64,000 nt of DNA. Origin: Brasenia schreberi. Lineage: Eukaryota; Streptophyta; Magnoliopsida; Nymphaeales; Cabombaceae. Shown piece after piece: positions 24,446 to 36,400 of the stretch (position 1 is the first letter of the stretch; each line of letters starts with the position of its first letter). The stretch is from NCBI GenBank assembly GCA_036023115.1, contig JAYKKT010000041.1, positions 5,419,501 to 5,483,500 on the forward strand, in the 5' to 3' direction. The position numbers and the translations under genes are program-made. Under the pieces are notes generated by a model. That model saw nothing but the letters and a program-made list of their open reading frames with translations. It did no database searches and had not been told where the DNA came from.

Positions 24446-25096
24446 AATATTGTGGTGTGTGATCATTACTGCAATCAACACCCAAGGGTTGGCTGACCAC
24501 TTGCTAGGTATCCTCGATCCAACCTCGAAGCTTTGGACGCATACAAAGGAAAGTATATGATCAGACTAGGACAAGACTGCATGGCCTTCCATTCATAATT
24601 AGAGGATGTAATCTCAATAGGGGTTTTGATTGCCATATTATTTAGTGTTTGTCTTTATTGCAGTTTTTGAAAATATTAGAGTTGGTTCATTCATGACTGA
24701 AAAAAAAAAAACACTTAGTTGGTAAGTATTCAATGACTTCATGGTAGAGAGGCAAGCTATTGTTACTAAGGTTCAATGTATGCTTAACATTTATGAAAAT
24801 GAGCTTTTACCACTAGTCTTCTTTCATTTATAATGCCTAATAATGTTTTTAAGCTATGTTCTTCATCCTTCTACTTATTGCATTTTGAGCACAAACTCCA
24901 ATGCAGCTTGACAATCATGACATCTCGTCTTGAGAAGTATGGGACTGATCCTAAACAAATTGATTTTATAAAAAGAACTATTTAAAAATCATGAACATTG
25001 CATATCAAGATTTGTGCAAATCATGATTTTTTGCAAATCAAGATCTTCTACAAATTGAGATTTTGTGAAAATTGGGATTCTCTATATATTAACACT
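24446..25096. other. Unidentified insertion in the gypsy 3' LTR
   Basis: This 650-bp segment is absent from the 5' LTR. One frame gives RQAIVTKVQCMLNIYENELLP-like sequence, but no family was recognised. Near 24985-25085 there are short repeats built on CAAATCATGATTT and its partial complement. Confidence 0.5.
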
Positions 25097-25474
25097 TTTA
25101 TAATTAGTTTAATATTATATTTATAACATAATTGTTAATTAGGATATCATTTTCTTACGGTTGATTCTAGTCATGTCCATTTATAGGTCTATATCCATTT
25201 AGAGACCATATCCATCTTAGATCTGTATCCATTCTAGACCCATATCCAATTCTCATGAGACCCAAAACCAATAGGAATAGGATCCCCTTTTCGCTCACAT
25301 TTTAATTCAAGTGTGTAGAAGGCGATTGTTAAAAGAACTTTATTTGGGCTCATAATGTATAAAAGGGAAGCGAATAAGAGGTGAGTCACTCTCGACTTAG
25401 TTTTTATTTTGCTTTCATAAAATTAGGAAGATTGAATACAAGTTGAGGGTCTTACAATACCTAAAGTTTATACA

Positions 25475-26096
25475 AACTCATAAACCTTAGTTCAAAGAGC
25501 TTGGGGGAGGACAAGAAGACTACACATGCACACTAAGCAATGTTGGGTTTGGGTTTGAGAATTGTCTTTAGTATTCTTTTTACAAAAAAAAGTTTTGATC
25601 TAACAATCAAATGGATACAAAACCCAAGTAGATGTGATTATTGGAGCAAATGTGAGATCTTGATTCATTGGCTTTAGTATGAAGGTTGATTAGGCCCCTT
25701 GATAAAAGAGTTACCAAAACTGCTTGCTCTCTCTCCTCTGCTCGCACTCTATGTTTTCCCCCTTGCAATGATTGTTTTTGCTCCCTAACTGGCTAGGCAA
25801 CTGAGGTGTGGTAAAAGGTGTCCAAAGTCTAGGTATGTTATTGTTGTTGTGATTATTTTATCTTGGGAGAAAGATATTGGTACCCAAACTGATAGCGGAG
25901 TACTAATTTCTCTAAAACAAGTTCGCAAGGGCAACTCAATCAGATAAGTCTATTTCTTATTCTCGTTTTGCTTTTCTTGTTCCATACACTATTTGATTAT
26001 GAATTTTCATCGATCTATGACTTGTGTTGAAGTTGACATGTTTTTATTTGTTGCATATTACTTGTTTATGCATGTAATCATATGGTTTCTTCTATC
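25475..26096 (+). repeat. Copia 5' LTR, second part
   Basis: It aligns with 28520-29131: ACCTTAGTTCAAA, GGCAACTGAGG, GTTGGTACC-like and GATTTTCAT phrases are shared in order. The end (TTTCTTCTATCA) corresponds to the 3' LTR end TTTCTTCCAACA. Confidence 0.85.
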
Positions 26097-28306
26097 ATTC
26101 TTAGAAAAATAATTAATCACCTACTCTCTGACCTAAGGTCAACATGACCTTGATGCTGAAAAAGTTTTATTGGTCTCCACTTTAAACATTGACAACAACT
26201 TATGAAAATTCAGTTGACTATGTTAGGGTTGCTTGCATTTATTGAGTTAAATTGTCTCCAACCAAATGATTCTAACCCTAGAAGCTCGGATAAAATCAAT
26301 GAGTAGAAAAGGAACACTTTGTGTCATTCTTATATTTTATTGACATTATCGAATATTTTATTTGATGTATACAGTTCTTCTTTCTCTACGACAACAATAA
26401 ATTTGTGGGTTGCCTTTTATCAAAAATACAATACTGAAAACCTCAGTCTGTGACCAAGTTTTTGAAATATCAAATCGTAGAGTAGAAATTTGTGATTGAA
26501 TAAGCACATGAGTTTGAGTTTCTTTATCATGATCTTAAGAAAGCAAAAATAGAATTTCCTTATAAATTTATTATTATGTCTATTATTGAAAAATTTCTTA
26601 AGTCTTGTTAGGGTTGCTATTTAGATCTCAAGAATAAAAATGATAAGATAACCCTAGATGATCTCATGACTAACGTAGCAATAAAGAAAGAGTATAAAAG
26701 CTAAAACCATCTATGCCTATTGATAACACCCCTAAACTCAACCCAATGATAAAAAAGAGCAGTTTGATGATCTTAAGGGAAAATAAGCAAAGTATAAACC
26801 AAAATCCATGATCTAAAAGAAACCCAAAAACAAATCTTTTGAATTTTTGGTCAGGTTGGATATTGGAAAAGAGAGTGTCCCACCAAGAAAGCCAAGAAAC
26901 CTATGGCCACTCAGGGAGCTATGGTCAACATGGTGACCACTATACCTGCAGTTAGTGAGAGGTATCTATCTCTTAAACCTAAAATCCTTTCTATTTATAT
27001 GTCATATTATTGGATTATAGACACTAGGATAAATGCATATATCTTTGATGATAAGTTTTTATTTGTGTCTTACTAGGTTGTCTGTAATAGAATCATGCTT
27101 TTAGGGGATCAATCAATTGTTGAAGTCAATGGTGAAAAACTTGTGAATTTGGAGTTTACTTTAGCAAAGATTTTGACTCTTTAAGGAGTGAGACATATTC
27201 TTATGATTCATCGGAATATCCCGAGTCACCCAATCATAGTTAGGGAGGGTTTAAGATGAGATTGCAATATAATAAGTCATAATTATACGACTTAGTACTA
27301 AGTGTTTCTTTAGAAAGAACTATTTGTGTCATATAGAGGATTTGTTTAAGATTCATGTGGAACTTTTAATTGGTTCTTGTATGAATTTTGATGATAATAA
27401 AGCCTCTTGTTCTTCTTCTTTTGTTGCTTTCAATGTTGAATCATCTTATGTATAGCATGAAAGGTTGTGTCATGGCAATTTTGATTCCATGAAATGCATG
27501 ATGAATTTGAATCTTATTCCTATGATCGTCATAGATAGGAAGCATAAATGTAATTTATGTGTGAAGGTGAAACAACTCAGGAAACATTTCTATATAGTTG
27601 ATAAAAAATCCAAAATCTTGGATTTAGTGTATACTGATATTTGTAAATTCAATAAAATGACAACTAGGGATAATAAAAGATATTTTATTATGTTAATTGA
27701 TGATGATAATAGATATTGTTTTGTTTAACTACTTAAAAGTAAAGATGAAGCTTTGAAAAAGTTTTAAAATTTTAAGAATGAGGCTTAAATACAATCTAAT
27801 AATGTACTCAAACGATTATGGCCCAATAGAGGATGAGAGTATACCTCAAACTTTTTTGAAGAATACTATAAAAATGTTGATATTGTACATGAGGTTACTG
27901 CTCCTTAGTCACCTTGGGATAGTTGAATGAAAAAACTGAATCTTGTGTAATATAATTAATATTTTACTACAAAGTTCTAGGCTACCAATATACATGTGGA
28001 GAAGCTTTGAATAAGGATGTTAGTAGTACATCATTTGATATGTCGAACCAAGTAATTGATATTGTGAGGCGACAATACGAGAATTGGGTGGTTCCTTGAA
28101 ATCAATTATGATACAGGATATGGATATATGACTACTATTAATGCATCAACCCTAAATATCATTATCATAGGCTTTTATTATATTATTACCAATATAGACC
28201 TTTGCACCTAAGGTTCAGGTTTAAGATGTATGTTCACCTAGTTCTTATAAGAGTAATATTTGCTAATTTTAGTAGGGCACTTCACACTTTGGACTTTGTG
28301 ATGGAA
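26097..28306 (+). pseudogene. Copia gag-protease-integrase remnants, deleted pol
   Basis: In order: a gag region near 26500-26700 (FIIMSIIEKFLKSC, KNDKITLDDLM); a zinc-knuckle remnant GQVGYWKRECPTKKAKK near 26850-26900; a protease-like WIIDTRINAYIFDDKF near 27013; gag-pre-integrase HERLCHGNFDSMKCMMNLNL from 27459; integrase N-terminal half (YTDICKFN, then FIMLIDDDNRYCFV) to 27728; and a broken integrase core to about 27920 (HEVTA). Reverse transcriptase and RNase H are missing. Many stops are present. Confidence 0.8.
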
Positions 28307-29131
28307 TGTTAGACTTAAGGACTAATTAATGATGGTTGAGTTAATTAAACCTATATGACATTAATTTCATTTAGTTTATGTTAAGTATCCCTAAATACTT
28401 ATTTGATATATCTTTGATTAGGATGAAAGTCACATGTGAGTGAGAAATTTGTGAATGTGAATACTATTGAGTATTCTTTAGTCCCACATTAATGGTTCAA
28501 AGAATCCCATATATCTTTTTATATAGATAGTAACTTATGTACCTTAGTTCAAAAAGCTTAAGGAGGACATGGAAGACCACTCATGCACATGTCAGACTGA
28601 GCCGAATTAAGGCTTAGGCTCAGGTTTCGAAATTGTCTTCGATATTCTTTTTAAATAAAAAGTTAAAAGTTTGGATCTAACAATTAAATGAATCCCTATA
28701 CAAAGAGATGTGAAACGGTTGTAGGATGAACCTGAAGGGGTCCAAGGCCCCCCTAATCAAAACAATTATTGAAACTGCTTGCACTCTCTCTCTCCTTTGC
28801 TCATACTTTGTATTTTCTCTCATGTGGTGACTGCTTTTGCTCTCCGACCAGCTAGGCAACTGAGGCATGGTCTAAGGCGGCCAGAGTCAATGTACGTGCA
28901 CTCATTGTGGTGATCATTTTACTCTAGAAAAAAGGTGTTGGTACCCGTGCTTACCTGATAGCAGGATGTTGATTTCTCTAAGGCGTTGGTACTCAATCAT
29001 ATAAGTCTATTTCTGATTTTTGTTTTGCTTTGCTTATTCCATGCATTGTTTGATTATGGATTTTCATAGATCTATGGATTTTTGTTGCCTATTACATGTT
29101 TATACATATAGCCCTACAATTTCTTCCAACA
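28307..29131 (+). repeat. Copia 3' LTR
   Basis: It starts TGTTAGACTTAAGG and ends CCAACA. It is the uninterrupted counterpart of 11587-11837 plus 25475-26096, about 825 bp against about 870 bp. Confidence 0.85.
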
Positions 29132-31079
29132 CCTCCAACGTCACTCTTGGTAGGCCATTAAGAACAAATTGAACATGCAGCAACAAACGATTTCGACTCA
29201 TACCCACAAACATGCAAGGGCATAACTGACTATATCACGAGACAACTTATATATGTCAGCATGTACGTATGATGATTTGCAATCACAGTAAAGGCAACAA
29301 AGTGTATTTGCAGCAATCGATCTATACAAACATCTAAGCACCACTAAAGCAAGGACCAACAAACAACTAAAACAAGACATGAATTCATAGCATCTGGGAG
29401 TAACCAAGGAAACATGACAACGGCTCAAGGCAAGAACCACTGTAGGTTATATATTTGATAAATGGTGACATCAAATATGTATTGAACTTAACAACCATAT
29501 ATGCAGAAAGACCATCTAATGCAAAAGCTTCAATAAAAACTGACTGTTTTGGTAATCACCAAGATGAACTGGTCGTATTCACAAGCACTATTTAGGTGCG
29601 GAGTTGAATTTGTCGATTCATGGAGATACCCATGGTTCTAAATCAAGGCAGAAACCATGATCAAAGCCCATAACCACTCACCAAAATTCTCAACAAAAAG
29701 GAAAATCCAATAAATTAAGAAGCCAACACCTTGAGATACAGATCAACTCATAACAATCATAACATGGAATTTAGGACAAGATTCATGCTAAATACTGTAG
29801 AATTCCAATATAGATGTTTCATATCATGAGGCATAGGCATAGAAATTTCGAACAGAACTCCTAACGACTATTGATGTCAACCGCACCATGCAATAAAGTA
29901 TGAAAAAATTATTGTTCTTTGGTAACTAGAGTATGAAAAAATGATAAGATATGCAATAAAGTACATTTGCAATTTCTTTTTAGGTTTATCATTAACTAAT
30001 CTAGCTTATATTTATGATCATTCATGTTATTTTAAAACATTTTTAGGAACTGGTTCACCAGGTTTGGTTTAAAGTATAAAACTGCCTGCGTTTTGGGTCT
30101 TATATACATATCCAAAGCACAAACTTCTTTTTAGAACAGATAAATATTTTAACTCCAAGCAAAATCCTGTGGGTATGACAGACGAGTTTTTGCTAATGTC
30201 TAACCTTTCCGGGTTGCTAGTTCAGTTCAACTATACCTAATCTAGTTCATCCCTAACTAATTCCTACTTGCACTTTTACCATGACCGGCAAACATCGACC
30301 GGCTTTCCAATCCATAGGAAGAAGAAGCACATCTGATAGTGGTTGAGAACACAATAATCTTATGTCCAAGATTTACAAGGCCATACTATTCACAGCTCCA
30401 CGTGTTTGGAAGCCTGACTTTAGAATACGACATAAGGGAAACTAGAAATAACAGTGAATTCACCTATGTCGTCATCTGTTTTTTGTGCAGATCATGTCCA
30501 TATTTCTAAGAGGTGTGATTCAGTTCCATTTTGTCTTTGGTTCGTCCTTTTCTTGGCTTTGTGAGTTGGTTTGGTTCGACTTGTAATTCTTTTTAATGAC
30601 AAATTGCTGGACTTGGAGCCCTTATAAATTGGGGAAATGCACCTTTGCTAGTGCATATGATTGGTTATGCTGTGAAAACTATGGACAATACAATACCGTG
30701 TTGAAGTGCGAATGAAAAACCGATTTTCTATAGGTGTGACTCTTGCTATGGATTATGTGTAGTTGGAGCACTACTAGCCAATTCAATGACGCGGAATAGC
30801 ACATATGCTAGATGCTCTAAAATTAAGTAAGGAGGGCACACCTTATATTGTTCGAGAGATTATTGATTTGCCATACTAGCACGGGGCATTGAGCTTTTCA
30901 TAGGTAGATTAGTGAAGAACCAAAGGTGCCAATGGTTCAAGAAGTTTCCTCATGTTGGATAATAAAACCTTGCCTATAAGTATTTAGAGGTTCCAGTTGT
31001 GGAGAAATAATATCAATTTGGATGTTTTCAAGATGCGATGGAATGGACTAAGGTTTTGGGAAAAAGAAAGAGCAAGAGA
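29132..31079. other. Intergenic DNA, nothing recognised
   Basis: No open frame beyond about 80 codons and no known element was found on either strand. Confidence 0.5.
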
Positions 31080-31530
31080 AACCAGTCAACAACAAACTTG
31101 CTGGGTTCACTAACCTAATCATGGATGGGAGTCTCGAATGAAGGTGAGTGAATCATAGGCTTTGCTGAAGCAGGCAATGAATGAATGGGAGATTCTTGAA
31201 GCCAAACTTATGGCAATTTACGAAGAGATTAGCTTGGAACAAGGGATTTAAAATGCTCTAGTGTAAACCAAACTCGCTAGATCCGATTAGCCAACCATAT
31301 GACCTTGAACACTAGAAATGATCGCTTTATGACCATCTTTAATGCAATGCAGGATCTTATGGGTTATGTACGGGACATTAGACTTTGGTAGGTCAACCAC
31401 CAAGATAATAGAGGAAAAGCATGGAAAGGGATAGAGTTACCTATAGATGTTATGATTTGGCGACCTCTGGATGATCTTAACTTACTCTTTTGGACCACTT
31501 TGAATGCATGATCCTCAATTTTATAGATCA
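31080..31530 (+). pseudogene. RNase H-like (RVT_3 type) remnant
   Basis: The sequence gives WMGVSNEGE, then IIGFAEAGNE, EAKLMAIYEEISLEQGFKML and, near 31425-31510, LPIDVMIWRPLDDLNLLFW. This order resembles the RNase H-like domain found in plant non-LTR elements and related host proteins. It has stops between blocks. Identification is from pattern only. Confidence 0.4.
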
Positions 31531-31595
31531 ATAAATTGTTTTTTATACCTATCTGTCAAGATGCATTTTTTTCACGCATAAGAAAAAAACTTAGA

Positions 31596-32024
31596 TTTAT
31601 GGTTCTGAGTGTTGGCAGTTAATCATCAACATGTACAAAAGATGTCTGTGACAGAAATGAAGATGTTGAGATGGATGAGTGGTCATACAAGAAAAGACCG
31701 TATACATAATGAGGTTATTAGAAACAAATTAGGAGTGGCACAAATAGAGGATAAAATGAGAGAACATCGTTTAAGATGGTTTGGACATATAGAAAGAAGA
31801 TCAAAAGAAGAACCTGTAAGAAGGTTAGAAAAACTAAATTTGGAAAGTATTAAAAGAGGTAGAGGACGACCACAAAAGTATTGGAAAGAAACAATAAAGA
31901 ATGATCTAGCTTATTGGGAGTTAACTGCTAACATGGCACACGATAGGGATCTGTGGAAACAAAGAATCCATGTAGCCGACCCCGTCTAGTACGGGAAAAG
32001 GCTTAGTTGTTGTTGTTGTTGTTT
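31596..32024 (+). mobile_element. RTE-like LINE, 5'-truncated copy with 18-bp TSD
   Basis: The insertion is flanked by ATAAGAAAAAAACTTAGA at 31578-31595 and 32025-32042. An open frame to 31989 encodes the C-terminal end of the element's ORF2 after the polymerase domain ([20 protein letters not shown], then [20 protein letters not shown] and [11 protein letters not shown]). The 3' end is the family's GGGAAAAGGCTTAGTTGTTG tail of GTT repeats. The clean duplication and uninterrupted frame suggest a fairly recent insertion. Confidence 0.92.
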
Positions 32025-32470
32025 ATAAGAAAAAAACTTAGAATCTATGTTACTCATCCTACCTAACTTCGAAAACATTTGGATCTGTTTAGGGTCGTAG
32101 TTAAGTATTGGATTTAGATTTAGGTCTAAATAGTCTTAAAATCCATATTAGTGTTATGATGTCACATTTGGTGTTTCATATCAAATGTTTCTTTTCTATT
32201 AGTGTCGTATCATTCTATCAGTGTTTATGGGGTCTTTTCCTCATTTTGGCTCTAGCCCATATATGGGTGTTCTATTATACAAAGGATTGTACCCGAATAC
32301 GTTTTTGGATTCCCTGTCCTTCCCAAGTTTAGAGGGAGAGAGAGCCAACCAAGGAGGGAGCCTTACTGCTGCTTACTTGTTTTCGGATTGGTTATGTGAC
32401 AGATGATGTGCTATGGAGCTGGCAAGCCACTCACACAGTTTTCGAATTTAGTGGAGCTTGCAACGACCTA

Positions 32471-32710
32471 AGTTAATACACTATACTCGCATTTAAGTCC
32501 AAATACATGAACTGAGTCATATTCGGACCTGTACGAGTCGCACAAAACAGAGTTAATACACGATACTTGCTTTTAAGTCCAAATACATGAACCAAGTCAT
32601 ATTCGGATCTGTACGAGTCGCACAAAACCGAGTTAATACACAATACTTGCTTTTAAGTCCAAATGCATGAACCAAGTCATATTCAGACCTCAACGAGTCG
32701 CACAAAATCG
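32471..32710 (+). repeat. Three 80-bp tandem repeats upstream of the ATX gene
   Basis: Units start with AGTTAATACA at 32471, 32551 and 32631, so the period is exactly 80 bp. Units differ at a few positions. The array ends 217 bp before the ATG of the ATX gene and lies in its promoter or 5' UTR. Each unit carries GTACGAGTCGCACAAAA or a close variant. Confidence 0.95.
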
Positions 32711-32927
32711 AGTCATCTGTGTAGCGGCGGTATGCAACCTATTTGCTTGCAGGCTGCTCCACCCAAAAGCCTTCTCCTCGGAGTCACTGCAAGACTCCCT
32801 CTTCGTATTCCTCTACGTTTCGTGTTAAAACTTGACACGAGATTTCGCGAAGAGGAGACGAACTCTAGGGGGACTAAATTGGAGCCGTCGATCGTGTTGT
32901 CGTCTGAGTCGCCCTCTCTCATAAACC

Positions 32928-33478
32928 ATGGAAGACGACGAAGAGAACGGGAACGGCACCCCGAAGAGGTACGCCCACATCGATCGAATTTACACAAAAT
33001 CGTCGACTGACACCCTCGAAGGTGTTCCGCTTACGAAAATGTCGAAGAAAATCAAGGTCAGGAAGTTCTTGGAGAGGCTTGAATCGGAAACCACCGAGGT
33101 GCCGGATCCCCTGCCCCGGCCTCCGATTCTCCACGTGTATTGCAGAAAGAACAAGCGGCCTCGGCTGTCCTCCTGTTCCTCGATGAAGCAGCCGTTTTCG
33201 GATTCATTGTCCGGCCGTTTTGTGGACGCCGACGGGCGGCACTCTAAGGATGATCGGAGGAAGAAAGGTGGGCGCCAGTCGTTCAAACACGACTTTCAGG
33301 GACTCCAGGTTGATAGGAAGCATTTCCAGGACTTGGCTTGGAGTCGGAAGCGGGAGAGGAGAGAAAGGAAGGCGAGGCTTGGGTTGAACTCTTTCAAGAG
33401 TCGGTGGGCCGTAAGTAGCCGTTACAAAGTAGACGTCCTAAAGCATTCACGTTCAAATTCTGTGAAGAAGTGGGTTCA
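32928..33478 (+). CDS. ATX1/2: ATX exon 1: N-terminal region
   Basis: It encodes 183 codons plus two bases. It is acidic at the start ([10 protein letters not shown]), then basic ([14 protein letters not shown]), and ends VKKWV. The block [16 protein letters not shown] corresponds to the VRVYYRRRKRP region of ATX1. The donor is CA|GTGAGT. Exon GC content is clearly above the surroundings. Confidence 0.93.
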
Positions 33479-36400
33479 GTGAGTATTCTGGATCATAATA
33501 GTCGCTATTGTTTCGTTTTGAAATGATTGCTTACGCGCTCACAAGTTTATATTAGGTTCATTTGTTAGAAAGGTCTTCCTTTCTCCTGATCGTTTAGATA
33601 TTTTTCCTGTATTTCTGAAAAAAACAAAACTCTTCGTATATTCCCATTGGGACAACAAAGAAGTGATCATAGTCATACTACATGTTAGTCAAATCTGAGT
33701 GCACCGTCTTTAAAGTTCTTTTCTATCTGCATGCACTTCGGGGGTTGATGGTTGCGCTCCTCCTCCTCCTAGTAATAATAATAAGAAGAAATAAATAAAT
33801 AAATAAATAAGTAAGAAAATAATCACCATCACCATCACCATCTTCAATGATCATTGATAAGAACTATTTCTCTCCACTACAGGTGGGTTATTTATTCCCT
33901 GTGCCACAGTACTTCCCATCACATACATCTCCGCCTTTTTCATTTGTTTTTTCGTCTTTCAGTGCATCCTTCTATTTTATTCATGTCAACCCTCTCTTTT
34001 GTCTACCATATCAGGTCGGCATTTATGTCCAAGATGGCGAAAATGCCATTCTCCACTATTACAAGAATGTCAGCTACTAATTGTTATGCTAGCATATGTA
34101 ATGAGTGGTTCCATTACTTATGTTGTCTTTGCAGATTGAGCTTGGAGAATGTGGATCCAAATGTACTAACTGGATTCAAATGCAAGGCAAGGAAAATTTA
34201 CTTGAGACCATTGTTGTGGTTGTTGCAAGTTGACAAGTTTTAATGGAGGCATTATTAATGAACTTGCACGTGAAATTGAAAACACAGGTTTTTTGGCCAT
34301 TGGATAATGATTGGTATGTTGGGTCAATCGTACAGTATGATCCTGACAAAGGAGAGCACCATGTATGTTCTATTTGCCTCATTCACAATTGCACTTTATT
34401 GAGATCAAATTTACTGCCAATGATTCCTTTTTGACAATTTTCAAGTTTGTCAAATCTTGTTTTGAACTCCGCCCATGTAAGGGATCACCCTTGCATATCC
34501 GGTCCCATGCTCAGATGAAGGAGGAGAGTTGTGTTAGGCTTCCGACAGCCAGCCATAAGACTTTATCAGACTTATCTACCTTGGATTCTACAAATTATGA
34601 TAGGGCTATGTGGAAACAACAAATCTATGTAGCTGCCCCCATCTAGTACGGGAAAATGCTTAGTTGTTGTTGTCAAATCTTGTTATAAGGGTTGATGTTC
34701 TTCTTTGTGCTTCTAGAATCCTTTCCCACAGTGACTACTATTAGAGTTTTACAAGGAGATAACAGGACTTGTCATTCAAAAGGTGCATGAGTACTTTCCT
34801 TTTATCTCTTACTTCCTGCAGATCAGGTATGAAGATGGTGATGATGAATGGGCTTCTCTTTCGGGACAATGTATAAAGTTTTATCTTTGTAAAGAAGAAA
34901 TGAAACAAAGGAACTTGAAATGCTGGGACCCAGAAAGGGGCCTGGATTACGATGATTTAATCATGTTAGCAACTATCTTTTATGAAGGTGACCAACTTAA
35001 ACACGGAGATGTTATTTGGGCTAAAGCTACAGGTTAGTGGTTGTTTAGTTATGGTATCTATGCAGTCTTCCACCTATGTTAATCGCAACTTATATAGAAC
35101 TGTTGCTGTTGTTTTATGTTTCATGCATTCTTTCCCATACCAGGTGCCCTTTTCTGCAATTTTGTGCAAACACTGATTCCTAACTTTTTTGTGCTCTTGT
35201 CTATGCTATACCCATTGCAATTTAAAAGGATGTGCATCTTCCTGGATGAGTTATGCAAGGACTAGCTTATCTATCAACATTTCTTTTGCACTGAATATTC
35301 TTGTGAAAGAACACATGCCAATTAGCATGCATCTTTCAAACATGAGGTAAATCTTGTTTCTAACCTTTCCATGTTATGATAATGAGTTGGTAACCTTGAA
35401 GGATCTGTAAAGGACATTTAATTGATCTTTGTTCATAGAGCTGATATTTTAACTAAAAGCAGCAATATGAGAAAAGAATAAGACAGAGTCTGCTGATTAT
35501 TGCCTTGTAATTTTCCGTTAAGGAGTGGCTGTTCTGTGCATACTTTCTTCCTTATCTAGTTGATGTAAAAACCAGGAAGAACTCAATGCAACTAAACACA
35601 TGGTTAATCTTGTTACGATCGACATTGAAAATCAAAACCAAAAGGAAGTCTTTTCACTCACTAAGTGGAGCGGGCAACATTTGGGTGATATTGATCCTTA
35701 ATCATCATTCAGCTCAATCAATGCACTGTATTAGTGTTTCACTCAAAAAGAAGATAATGTTTTATTTTCTCTTTCCAACACTTTATCCTTTCCCTCTTTT
35801 AAGGCTTTTACTGTCCAAATTTTGACATCTTCCTCATTGAAGTTCAATATTGCAGCTTCTTCAAGTCTGAACCACCTTAACCGTGTCTTTCATTTTTCTT
35901 TCTGTTGGTGCCAAACCAACTCTTTCTCTAATAACCACATTTAAATCCAGTTTTTCTTCTGGTGTGCATACATCCACCCAAACATCTTTATTTTTGCAAA
36001 GATAACTTCTTTACATCTTGATGGTTGATTGTCGAACACTTGGCACCTTAGAGCATTGTTAGTCCTACTGTTGCATTATAATGTTTATATTTTAATTTTA
36101 GTGGCATGTTCTTGTCATACAAATTCACTCTCTATTTTAGCCAATCACTACAAATTCTTCATTTAACTCTTCGTGAATTCTCACATCCTTTTGCACCACC
36201 AATCATAAGCATTTGAAAAAATCTTTTTTGGTGATCCGATGTGTATCAACTTGTATCTCATCTACTTCAGTTTACATATCAGATTGTCATTCCATATAGT
36301 CTGTCTTTATCCTAATTAAGTCAGTTTCTTTTGACTTATATTTTGTCTTCATCCTACTAAATCAGTTTCCCTCTGTAAGATTTCATAAAGTTTTAATGTT

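Larger units (their letters stand above)
11838..25474 (+). mobile_element. Ty3/gypsy retrotransposon nested in a copia LTR
   Basis: Direct LTRs lie at 11838-13070 and 23101-25474. The flanking pentamers AACTT (11833-11837) and AACTC (25475-25479) are consistent with a 5-bp target duplication with one later change. Between them are gag, protease, reverse transcriptase, RNase H and integrase remnants, all on + and in the order expected of gypsy elements, then a 2.8-kb non-coding stretch. All reading frames are broken, so the element is dead. The second LTR is much longer because of later insertions and microsatellite growth. Confidence 0.9.
23101..25474 (+). repeat. Gypsy 3' LTR, enlarged by insertions
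   Basis: It aligns with the 5' LTR in three blocks: 23101-23879, 24264-24445 and 25097-25474. Two inserted segments (23880-24263 and 24446-25096) and expanded simple repeats account for the extra 1.1 kb. Confidence 0.85.
11587..29131 (+). mobile_element. Ty1/copia element, internally deleted, split by a gypsy
   Basis: A 3' LTR at 28307-29131 (TGTTAGACTTAA start, CA end) matches a 5' LTR that exists in two parts, 11587-11837 and 25475-26096, separated by the gypsy element at 11838-25474. The internal region is only about 2.2 kb and holds gag, protease-like and integrase remnants without reverse transcriptase. Target-site copies at the two outer edges are CCTAT and CCTCC, a weak match. The order of events is clear: the copia landed first and the gypsy landed later in its 5' LTR. 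Confidence 0.85.
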
